Of a stretch of 9,496 nt of DNA, positions 1 through 5,865 are shown one piece after another. The translations under genes and the position numbers were made by a program. How positions within the stretch are numbered: position 1 is the first letter of the stretch; the number at the start of each line of letters is the position of its first letter. Under the pieces are notes generated by a model. It searched no databases, had not been told where the DNA came from, and worked only from the letters and a program-made list of their open reading frames with translations. Source of the stretch: Rickettsiales bacterium (lineage in GTDB: Bacteria; Pseudomonadota; Alphaproteobacteria; Rs-D84; CACZYB01); assembly GCA_031288035.1 (NCBI GenBank), contig JAITSG010000046.1, positions 1-9,496 of the forward strand, read 5' to 3'.

Positions 1-11
1 GTCTTTTTCAT
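1..11 (-). CDS. Start of an unidentified gene running off the left edge
   Basis: Only the first codons are inside the window: an ATG at 11-9 on the minus strand, followed by two lysine codons and the first two bases of a fourth codon (M-K-K-...). The start is supported by a strong Shine-Dalgarno sequence, AAAAGGAG, on the minus strand at 25-18, six bases before the ATG. A Met-Lys-Lys start is common in exported proteins but proves nothing. Gene order (grpE, then this gene on the same strand) might suggest a chaperone partner, but the start does not look like a typical DnaK N-terminus. The product is unknown. Confidence 0.5.
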
Positions 12-17
12 AGCTTT

Positions 18-53
18 CTCCTTTTGCCTGTTGAATACATATCTCAAAAGGAG
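18..53 (-). promoter_or_regulatory. Inverted repeat able to sequester the Shine-Dalgarno of the leftmost gene
   Basis: CTCCTTTTG at 18-26 and CAAAAGGAG at 45-53 are perfect 9-bp inverted repeats separated by 18 bases. In a minus-strand transcript the arm at 26-18 is CAAAAGGAG and contains the whole Shine-Dalgarno of the gene starting at base 11. The upstream arm, CUCCUUUUG, is its exact complement. Folding would therefore block ribosome binding. Known elements of this kind include RNA thermometers and riboswitch expression platforms. Which one this is, or whether transcription starts far enough upstream to include both arms, cannot be seen here. Confidence 0.55.
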
Positions 54-293
54 CGGGGAGTTGAAACAATCACAACGAGATGACCCCGCCGGTTTTCCGG
101 AAAATCCGTATTGCATAGCCGGCGGCTCCCCGCACGGGCGGGGATATGGGATTAAAGTGCGATACCGCGCACTCTCGTTATGGGCTGTTTCAAGGCCCGG
201 CATCCTTTCGGATACTGTCGGCAGTATAGAGGGCATAATGAGGCATACGCCACGCCGAGGAATTCCGGCGTAGGCCGGAACGACGGAAGAGCC
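54..293. other. Gene-free region with a cluster of inverted repeats
   Basis: I see no credible gene here; plus-strand reading frames look like chance translation. The stretch holds these inverted repeats: CCGCCGG at 86-92 with CCGGCGG at 119-125, enclosing the 12-bp palindrome TTTTCCGGAAAA at 93-104; a 7-bp stem at 127-133/138-144 with loop ACGG; a 6-bp stem at 156-161/168-173; a 6-bp stem at 212-217/222-227 with loop TCGG; and a 7-bp stem at 263-269/274-280 with loop GTAG. The region lies between grpE and the next minus-strand gene, so it may be a structured leader or 3' region, a small RNA, or a dispersed repeat. Confidence 0.6.
263..280 (-). repeat. REP-like hairpin just after grpE, possible terminator
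   Basis: TTCCGGC (263-269) and GCCGGAA (274-280) form a perfect 7-bp stem with a 4-base loop, starting 13 bases beyond the grpE stop codon. There is no run of T on the minus strand after it, so it is a poor intrinsic terminator. The pattern of a CCGG-centred stem next to an ACGACGG flank resembles short extragenic palindromes scattered between genes in many proteobacteria. No second copy is visible in this window, so repeat status is inference. Confidence 0.4.
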
Positions 294-809
294 CTATTTC
301 GCGGTCGCGACCATAGCCTCGCGTATAGCGCGGCCGTTCAGGCAGTATCCCGCGGCAAGCTCCCTTACCACCGTGCCGGACGGAAGCGGGCTATCCTCCT
401 GCGCCACCGCCTGGTGCAAGCTCGGATCGAGCTTCTCGCCCACGGTCTTTATCCGCTCTATCCCGCTCTTGGCAAGGGCGTCGCCGAACTGCCGCGCTAT
501 CGCCTCTAAGCCCTCCAGCACGCCTTCGTCCGCCTTCCCGCGGATCGAATCGAGCGCAATCTTGAGATTGTCGGCCAGCGGAAGCATGGCCAGAGCGAAT
601 TCGGCCACGCGCGAATCGACCAGGTTCCTCGCATCCAACATGGTGCGGCGCTTTTCGTTCTCGCACTCCGCAAGCGAGCGCAGGAACCTGTCCTTCCAAT
701 CGTCAAGCTCGGCCCTAAGGCGGCGGATTTCGTCGTTTTCCACGGCGCAGGATTCCGGCGCCTTTGCGGGCCCATTATTACCGCGATGTTCTTTTTTATG
801 CTTCGACAT
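294..809 (-). CDS. grpE: GrpE, nucleotide exchange factor for DnaK
   Basis: GrpE is a cytosolic homodimer that releases ADP from DnaK and so drives the Hsp70 folding cycle. The 171-aa product has the family layout: a charged N-terminal tail (about residues 1-24), a long helix of coiled-coil type (about 25-70, with the ECENEKRR block near 48-55), the MLPLADNLKIAL segment (75-86), GLEAIARQFGDAL (100-112), and the C-terminal beta domain with LDPSLHQAV (127-135) and GYCLNGRAIREAMV (154-167). Length is normal to slightly short for the family. The start is ATG at 809-807, supported by GAGG on the minus strand at 818-815, five bases upstream. It is divergent from folD. A CTTGAAA element upstream fits heat-shock control. 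Identification is near certain. Confidence 0.96.
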   Translation of the reverse strand: MSKHKKEHRGNNGPAKAPESCAVENDEIRRLRAELDDWKDRFLRSLAECENEKRRTMLDARNLVDSRVAEFALAMLPLADNLKIALDSIRGKADEGVLEGLEAIARQFGDALAKSGIERIKTVGEKLDPSLHQAVAQEDSPLPSGTVVRELAAGYCLNGRAIREAMVATAK

Positions 810-826
810 TTCAGCCTCGGGATGAA

Positions 827-855
827 TATATAATGATAATCCTATGGATTTTCAA
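827..855 (-). promoter_or_regulatory. Candidate grpE promoter with CTTGAAA -35 element
   Basis: On the minus strand TTGAAA (855-850) is followed after 17 bases by TATATA (832-827). One extra base upstream makes the -35 CTTGAAA, identical to the heat-shock sigma32 (RpoH) -35 consensus, while the -10 region is AT-rich rather than the CCCAT-type RpoH -10. It could therefore be read by the housekeeping sigma factor, RpoH or both. It lies about 20 bases upstream of the grpE start codon. Confidence 0.6.
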
Positions 856-873
856 GATAGACTATAGTAAAAT
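845..873 (+). promoter_or_regulatory. Weak candidate folD promoter
   Basis: TGGATT (845-850), a 17-base spacer and TAAAAT (868-873) give a weak -35 and a good -10. Transcription would begin at about base 880, which is the folD start codon itself. An alternative -10, TATAGT at 863-868, gives a start a few bases earlier. A perfect TATAAT also lies at 829-834 on the plus strand, but its best -35 (TCGACA, 803-808) is 20 bases away, which is too far for a standard promoter. The choice among these cannot be settled by eye. Confidence 0.35.
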
Positions 874-879
874 CATCAT

Positions 880-1734
880 ATGGCGACAATGCTAGACGGG
901 CGGGAAACCGCGGAAATATACGCAAGGCGAATCGCGCGGGAAACAAAGGGCCTTCCCCGCGCGCCGTTCCTTGCCGTGATACTGGCCGGCGACAATCCGG
1001 CCGGACTTGTGTACGACAGGATGAAAATGAGGAAGGCAAAGGAGCTCGGCATAGAATCGTCGCTCGACCGCCTTGCGCAGGAAACAAGCGAGGAGGAGCT
1101 GCTGGCCCTAATCCGCCGGCTAAACGGCGACAGGTCGGTGGACGCGATCCTGGTCCAGCTCCCGCTGCCGCCGCACATGGACACGCTCAAGATTCTTTCC
1201 GCCATAGCGCCGGCCAAGGACGCGGACGGATTCAACCCGGTGAACAAGGGACTGCTGTCCATGGGCGACGAATCTGGCATGGTCGCGTGCACGCCCTTGG
1301 GCATAATCCGGCTCCTGGAGCGCTACAACGTTCCGATAGAGGGCAGGCGCGCCGCGGTCATAGGACGGTCGAACATAGTGGGCAGGCCAATGGCCATGCT
1401 GCTTTCAAACAGGTCCGCCACGGTCACCTTGTGCCACAGCAAGACAAAGGACCTCGGCGCCATCACGCGCGAGGCGGACATAATCGTCTCTGCCGCCGGC
1501 AAAACCGGGCTTTTGTCCGCCGACATGGTGAAGAAAGGCGCGACGGTCGTGGACGTGGCCATGAACCACGACGCGGACGGCAGGCTCGCCGGCGACACGG
1601 ACATAGCCGGCATATCGGAAAAGGCCGCGTTCGTCACGCCCATACCGGGCGGCGTCGGGCCTATGACCATAATAACGCTCATGGACAACGTCGTGAAGGC
1701 TTTCAAGTCGCAATGCGGTTCAGGTACAAGATAG
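880..1734 (+). CDS. folD: FolD, methylenetetrahydrofolate dehydrogenase/cyclohydrolase
   Basis: FolD is a cytosolic homodimeric enzyme that interconverts 5,10-methylene-THF and 10-formyl-THF using NADP, supplying one-carbon units for purines and formyl-Met-tRNA. The 284-aa product shows the family's active-site residues: Tyr45 and Lys49 in VYDRMK, Gln93 in VQLPLPP, and Asp116 in KDADGF. It also has ACTPLG (about 135-140), the NADP-binding block GRSNIVGRPMAMLL, and the C-terminal PIPGGVGPMTIITLMDN signature. Length is typical. An in-frame stop at 868-870 limits the start to ATG 880 or ATG 889. Neither has a visible Shine-Dalgarno, unlike most genes here. It is the first gene of a plus-strand operon, and its last 22 bases overlap the PBP gene. 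Confidence 0.96.
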   Translation: MATMLDGRETAEIYARRIARETKGLPRAPFLAVILAGDNPAGLVYDRMKMRKAKELGIESSLDRLAQETSEEELLALIRRLNGDRSVDAILVQLPLPPHMDTLKILSAIAPAKDADGFNPVNKGLLSMGDESGMVACTPLGIIRLLERYNVPIEGRRAAVIGRSNIVGRPMAMLLSNRSATVTLCHSKTKDLGAITREADIIVSAAGKTGLLSADMVKKGATVVDVAMNHDADGRLAGDTDIAGISEKAAFVTPIPGGVGPMTIITLMDNVVKAFKSQCGSGTR

Positions 1735-3560
1735 CGAAGGGCGCGAAAGTCTACCACTGCGGGCCGGGGGGAATCCTCGCGCGGCGCTCGAGTCTAAAAA
1801 GCCGCGGCATCTTGTCCAACATAAGCCGGGCGATAGCCATGGCCCTGCTCCTCGCCCTCCTCTTGGCCTCGGCGCTCGCGGCACACCTCATGCTAACCCT
1901 CCCGAAAATAGACAAGGCCCTTTCCACCACGCGGCCGGCGAGCATAATATTCCTGGACTCGCACGGACGAAAGATCGCGGGCGTGAATGACATGTACGGA
2001 AAAACGGCCGAACTGGACCGGCTTCCCCCGCACGTGTGGCAGGCGGTAATCGCGGTCGAGGACAAGAGGTTCTTTTCGCACCGCGGCGTGGATCCACGGG
2101 GGCTCGCCCGCGCGATATGGCGCAACGTCCGCGCGGACAAGACCATAGAGGGCGGCAGCACCATCACGCAGCAGGTCGCCAAGAACGTCTTTTTGAACCG
2201 CAGCCGGACGCTCGCCAGAAAGATACAGGAGCTCATGATCTCGCTATGGATAGAGAAGAAGTTCTCGAAGAAGCAGATACTGGCCCTGTACCTGAACCGC
2301 GTGTCGCTCTCGCGCGGGAGGTTCGGCATAAACGCGGCGGCGGAGGACATATTCGGCAAGGACGCCTATCGCCTGAACCTTGCGGAGGCCGCGATACTGG
2401 CCGGCATGCTGAAGGCCCCCGGCAGGTACGACCCGGCGCAGAACCCGGACAGGTCGCTGGCTCGGGCAAAGGTGGTCCTGAAGCTCATGCTCGACCAGGG
2501 ATACATAACGCCGGCGCAGCACGAGGAGGCCGCGACGTACAGATACGCGCCACCAAAACGGACGGATTTCATGACGCGGTACTTCACCGACTACGCGAGC
2601 GCGGAGATGGTGTCCCTCATAGGCGAGCCGGAGGAGGATCTGGTCATAACCACCACCCTTAACCTCTCCGCGCAACGCGCGACGGAGGAGGCCGTGCGCA
2701 GGGCCATAGCCGAACACGGCGCCAAATTCCGGTTCTCGCAGGCCGCGGCCCTGTTCATGGACCTGTCCGGCGGCATAAGGGCCATGGCCGGGGGCCGGGA
2801 CTACCAGGCCAGCCAGTTCAACCGCAGCACGCAGATGAGGCGCCAGCCAGGAAGTGCGTTCAAGCCCTTCGTGTACCTGGCCGCCCTAGAATCCGGAATG
2901 GAGCCCGGCGACATATTCGTGGACATGCCCGTGTGCATGCGCGGATGGTGCCCGAAGAACCACGACGGCAGGTACGCGGGCGAGGTGAGCATGGCCGAGG
3001 CCATGGAAAAATCCCTGAACACCGTGCCGGTCAGGATAGCGCAGAAGATAGGGCTAAAACCCATAGTGAAGAGCGCGAACAAGCTCGGCCTAATAGACAA
3101 GATGAGCGACGACTATTCCATAGTGCTGGGCACGGCGGACGCGACCCTGGCGGACCTGGCCGCGGCGTACGCCACGTTCGCGAACGGAGGATTCGGGGCC
3201 AGGCCCCACTCCATAACGAAAATCGCGAACACCCGCGGCGAAACGCTGTACGAGCGCAGAGGAAAGCCGAGCCGCCTTATCGAACGGCAAACGGCCAGGC
3301 AGATGGACCTTATGCTCCGCGGCGCGGTGGCCGGAGGAACCGGAGCCGCAGCCGGGGCCGGCCGCGCGAACGTCCGCGGCAAAACCGGGACAAGCCAGGA
3401 TTTCCGCGACGCGTGGTTCATAGGCTATACCGACCGAACGGCCGGCGGCGTATGGATAGGAAACGACGACAACAGCCCCATGGCCGACGAAACATACGGC
3501 GGCACGGCGCCGGCGCGGACGTTCGCGGAAATAATACGCAAAATGGAGGAACGACAATGA
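1713..3560 (+). CDS. Class A penicillin-binding protein (PBP1A/1C-like, bifunctional)
   Basis: This 615-aa protein should polymerise and cross-link peptidoglycan in the periplasm, anchored in the inner membrane. One membrane segment lies near residues 41-60 after a basic cytoplasmic tail. The glycosyltransferase (GT51) domain follows, with EDKRFFSHRGVD (catalytic Glu116), GGSTITQQVAKN (147-158) and a KKQILALYLNR block (186-196). The transpeptidase domain has the nucleophile motif SAFK (Ser381, Lys384), SLN (434-436) and KTGTS (557-561). It is shorter than E. coli PBP1A or PBP1B and lacks long inserts or a C-terminal extension, so I do not assign a specific symbol. The frame is open upstream to 1287, but that part is a folD shadow. 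ATG 1713 is preferred because it keeps the basic tail; GAAGG at 1695-1699 is a distant ribosome site. ATG 1839, inside the membrane segment, is less likely. It overlaps folD by 22 bases and the next gene by ATGA. Confidence 0.93.
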   Translation: MRFRYKIAKGAKVYHCGPGGILARRSSLKSRGILSNISRAIAMALLLALLLASALAAHLMLTLPKIDKALSTTRPASIIFLDSHGRKIAGVNDMYGKTAELDRLPPHVWQAVIAVEDKRFFSHRGVDPRGLARAIWRNVRADKTIEGGSTITQQVAKNVFLNRSRTLARKIQELMISLWIEKKFSKKQILALYLNRVSLSRGRFGINAAAEDIFGKDAYRLNLAEAAILAGMLKAPGRYDPAQNPDRSLARAKVVLKLMLDQGYITPAQHEEAATYRYAPPKRTDFMTRYFTDYASAEMVSLIGEPEEDLVITTTLNLSAQRATEEAVRRAIAEHGAKFRFSQAAALFMDLSGGIRAMAGGRDYQASQFNRSTQMRRQPGSAFKPFVYLAALESGMEPGDIFVDMPVCMRGWCPKNHDGRYAGEVSMAEAMEKSLNTVPVRIAQKIGLKPIVKSANKLGLIDKMSDDYSIVLGTADATLADLAAAYATFANGGFGARPHSITKIANTRGETLYERRGKPSRLIERQTARQMDLMLRGAVAGGTGAAAGAGRANVRGKTGTSQDFRDAWFIGYTDRTAGGVWIGNDDNSPMADETYGGTAPARTFAEIIRKMEERQ

Positions 3561-4375
3561 AGATCCAATCCCCTTACAGGCAAGAATTCGACGCCGTGGC
3601 GGCGAGACCGGCGATGGAGCTGTTCTTCGCGCCGTACCTTTCGCCCAAGCCGCCACGAAAAAGCAAGGAAAAGCCGGACCGCATATCCGAATTGGAGCAT
3701 ACGATGTTCGACACCCTCGGCGGCATCATGGTGGAGCAGCAGCTGGTCGACGCGACCGTGAACGAGAGGATGTTCACGATGCTGTTCGCGCGCAAGCACT
3801 TCAAGGACGTGGACGAATTCGCCCGCTACAGGCTAGACGCGGCCAAGGCCGGATGGAACATTCAGAGCGCGATGGCGCTTGTCGAGGGATGCCAGCGCGC
3901 CATATACAACGACGTATGCGTGATGTTCAAGATACTCGACGACAGCAAGCACATAAAAAGCGCGACGCTGAAAACGAACATGATACTCAGCTCGATGCAA
4001 GGCGCCGGCGATTTCGAAAAAATGGTCTTCACGCGCAAACCATCCCGCATGCTCCTTCGCGCGGCGCTCGCATTCGCCATAGTCGACGATTTTTCCAGCA
4101 TACTCCTAAGGTACGAACGCGGCGCGGGGCGCATGAACGTGAACCTAGTCGCGTGCAGCGACGAGCTGTACAACGCAAGTCCGGAGGGATGCGCCCTCGC
4201 CGACGAGCGCGTGGCCGAATGGACGGAAACCATAGACGGCATAATTAGCTTCATACAAGGCGACGATGGAAAGTACGACTGGCGCGAGATACCGTCCTTC
4301 GCGCGCAAGGGAGCCAAGAAAGCCGAGGCTGAGCGAATCGCCAAGCTCCGCTCCATGCTAGGTCCGGAAAGGTAG
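3557..4375 (+). CDS. Unrecognised 272-aa protein, translationally coupled to the PBP gene
   Basis: I do not recognise this family. The start is clear: GGAGG seven bases before ATG 3557, with the ATG overlapping the PBP stop as ATGA, so the two should be co-translated. There is no signal peptide and no convincing membrane helix; the most hydrophobic stretch (about residues 165-184) contains Arg and two Asp. The sequence looks mostly helical and cytosolic. A Pro/Lys-rich segment at about 29-41 probably links a short N-terminal part to the main body, and the tail (250-266) is Lys/Ala/Glu-rich. Cys at 112, 121, 200 and 212 form no obvious metal site. Codon use matches its neighbours, so it looks native. 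Coupling suggests, but does not show, a role in envelope growth. Confidence 0.85.
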   Translation: MKIQSPYRQEFDAVAARPAMELFFAPYLSPKPPRKSKEKPDRISELEHTMFDTLGGIMVEQQLVDATVNERMFTMLFARKHFKDVDEFARYRLDAAKAGWNIQSAMALVEGCQRAIYNDVCVMFKILDDSKHIKSATLKTNMILSSMQGAGDFEKMVFTRKPSRMLLRAALAFAIVDDFSSILLRYERGAGRMNVNLVACSDELYNASPEGCALADERVAEWTETIDGIISFIQGDDGKYDWREIPSFARKGAKKAEAERIAKLRSMLGPER

Positions 4376-4395
4376 GCCGGGGCGGCCCGAGGCCT
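4374..4395. terminator. GC-rich hairpin between convergent genes, possible two-way terminator
   Basis: AGGCC (4374-4378) pairs with GGCCT (4391-4395), and inside it GGG (4379-4381) pairs with CCC (4386-4388), with loop GCGG and a two-base GA bulge. It sits where the plus-strand operon and the minus-strand nitronate monooxygenase gene converge, 24 bases apart, so it could serve both directions. No T-run follows on either strand, so termination is inferred from position. Confidence 0.35.
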
Positions 4396-4399
4396 ATCC

Positions 4400-5794
4400 T
4401 CAGTATCCGGTCAGTATCCGCTCGAACAGCTGCCTGACGGTCGGTATGAACGCGCCGTTTTGGTAGAACGGGTCTTCCTTGAACCGCCACACTATCTGGC
4501 CAGAGAACAGGAGCGAGTTTTCGGCGTCGTTGCCGTGCGATATCTCCTGGAGCGAGCGCTGTATGCAAAAGCTCCTCGGATCCGCCTGCCCCGGCGTTCC
4601 GCGCTGGCTCCATCCGGAGAACAGGCACCCGGACAGGCACCCGACGCAGTTTTTCCAGTCGCCCATGATGACGTTGTACTTCCTTTCCGGCACGAACAGC
4701 AGGGTGTTCGACGGGGTCTTGAGCATCTTGTCGTATCCGGTGGCGAGGTATTCGGCCATGCGCCCCTTGTCGCCCTGGCTTATATATACAGTCTTGCCGG
4801 TGGCGGAAAGCTCGACCGGGAGGTCGAATCCTATTCCTTTGTCCGATATCTCCACGAACGGTATCTGGCGCGTGAGCGCGTCCTCCAAATCCCTGAGGAA
4901 TGCGTTGTGCACCGCGGAGGAATAAAGCCCAGTGGGCGAGAATTTCTGGAGCTTGACCGAGCCCCTTTCCGCGTTCATCAGCTTCTTCTTTATATTGTCG
5001 CCGAGCGGGCTTTCGACCGTGACCATGGGACGCGATCCGAACTGGAACCCGATCGGCCCCAAGTCGGGGTTGTTCATATAGTCCGTCCATTCGGACAGCC
5101 ACCATATCCCGCCCGCGACTATTATAGGCACGGTCTTTAGGCCGACCTCGTTCATGAACCTGCGGATTTCCAACACGCGCGAAAACGGCTTCTGGGGCTC
5201 CAGCGGGTTTTCGCTGTTCGAAAGCCCGTTGTGCCCGCCGGCGAGCCACGGGTCCTCGTATATCACGGCGCCGATCCATTCCTTGAAGCGCGAGAACGAG
5301 CGCTTCCACAAGAGCTGGAGCACGCGGACCGAGGATATTATGGGATTGTAGAACACCTTGTGCCTGGCCGCTATGTCGGCCAGCCTGAACGGCATTCCGG
5401 CGCCGCATGAAATCGACTTGATGATTCCTTTCGCCCGGCTCAGCGCGCCCTCCAGCAAGGGCTGCGATCCGCCCTGTTCCCACAGGATGTTCATGGCGAT
5501 CATGCCGCGGCCGTTCGATTCCTCGTGCGCGATTCCCGCCTGGTCCAGGCAGCCGCGTATGCCATAGTCGATCAGCTCCTTTTGCCTGGCCTCGCGGGTC
5601 TGCCCGCAAAACTCCGGCTTTTCGTACCTGCCGTCCTTGCCGTAAAAATCCGGATTGACGCCAGAGAACGTGCCCATCCCGCCCATAGACGCCCAGATCC
5701 CGCTGGTAAGCCCGGTCGACACATTGATCCCCTTGCCCCCCTCTATGACTGGGAGTATTTCGCGGCCGGCTATCACGATTGGATTAAGGTTCAT
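4400..5794 (-). CDS. Nitronate monooxygenase-like FMN enzyme (2-nitropropane dioxygenase family)
   Basis: The family uses FMN to oxidise alkyl nitronates, and includes the FabK-type enoyl-ACP reductases, so the true substrate is uncertain. The 464-aa product shows the TIM-barrel signatures: a GG-rich N-terminal segment with GGMGTFSG (38-45), AGGHNG with the likely catalytic His188, and the phosphate-binding strands PIIVAGGI (223-230) and GFQFGSRP (249-256). It is longer than typical nitronate monooxygenases (about 320-360 aa). The extra C-terminal region has Cys383, Cys386, Cys390 and Cys410 (CX2CX3CX19C), which may bind metal. The start is ATG 5794, with GGAG at 5804-5801 six bases upstream; a TTG at 5806 overlaps that ribosome site and is rejected. 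The gene is divergent from the HD-domain gene. Confidence 0.82.
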   Translation of the reverse strand: MNLNPIVIAGREILPVIEGGKGINVSTGLTSGIWASMGGMGTFSGVNPDFYGKDGRYEKPEFCGQTREARQKELIDYGIRGCLDQAGIAHEESNGRGMIAMNILWEQGGSQPLLEGALSRAKGIIKSISCGAGMPFRLADIAARHKVFYNPIISSVRVLQLLWKRSFSRFKEWIGAVIYEDPWLAGGHNGLSNSENPLEPQKPFSRVLEIRRFMNEVGLKTVPIIVAGGIWWLSEWTDYMNNPDLGPIGFQFGSRPMVTVESPLGDNIKKKLMNAERGSVKLQKFSPTGLYSSAVHNAFLRDLEDALTRQIPFVEISDKGIGFDLPVELSATGKTVYISQGDKGRMAEYLATGYDKMLKTPSNTLLFVPERKYNVIMGDWKNCVGCLSGCLFSGWSQRGTPGQADPRSFCIQRSLQEISHGNDAENSLLFSGQIVWRFKEDPFYQNGAFIPTVRQLFERILTGY

Positions 5795-5810
5795 GCGGTT
5801 CTCCAAAATA

Positions 5811-5839
5811 TTGCCAAAGCCTAGCAGATGTTGTATAAT
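5811..5839 (+). promoter_or_regulatory. Strong sigma70-type promoter for the HD-domain/trmB operon
   Basis: TTGCCA (5811-5816), a 17-base spacer and a perfect TATAAT (5834-5839) predict a transcript beginning near 5846. That leaves a short leader of about 20 bases carrying GAGG before the ATG at 5866. It is among the best promoter matches in the window. Confidence 0.8.
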
Positions 5840-5846
5840 AGGTCAA
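5818..5846 (-). promoter_or_regulatory. Candidate promoter for the nitronate monooxygenase-like gene
   Basis: On the minus strand TTGACC (5846-5841) is followed after 17 bases by TAGGCT (5823-5818). The -35 is good and the -10 weak. Transcription would start near 5811, giving a leader of about 17 bases that includes the GGAG ribosome site. It overlaps almost completely with the opposing HD-gene promoter. Confidence 0.45.
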
Positions 5847-5865
5847 GCTAAAACGAGGTCTTCCC

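Noticed and set aside
180..235. Minus-strand 18-codon ORF (M-P-H-Y-A-L-Y...)
   Set aside because: No Shine-Dalgarno, and it is made of the hairpin sequences; a chance frame or part of a repeat is more likely.
1..293. tRNA or known riboswitch in the left intergenic region
   Set aside because: The hairpins do not arrange into a cloverleaf, and no T-loop or known riboswitch core could be recognised on either strand.
31..509. Plus-strand open frames at 31-273 and 180-509
   Set aside because: They run through the hairpin region or antisense to grpE, lack ribosome sites and have no protein-like composition.
1287..1712. 142-codon upstream extension of the PBP frame
   Set aside because: It overlaps folD, which has full family motifs, and the extension is rich in Arg, Gly and His, as expected for a shadow frame of GC-rich DNA.
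2933..3556. 208-codon upstream extension of the 272-aa gene inside the PBP gene
   Set aside because: It is a shadow of the PBP transpeptidase domain; ATG 3557 has a strong GGAGG site and an ATGA overlap.
4251..5609. Long 452-codon minus-strand frame inside the NMO-like gene
   Set aside because: The other frame shows the flavin-enzyme motifs; this one is dominated by Arg, Gly, Ala and Pro, as shadow frames are.
5795..5806. TTG start for the NMO-like gene, four codons upstream
   Set aside because: The TTG overlaps the GGAG ribosome site that fits the ATG at 5794.
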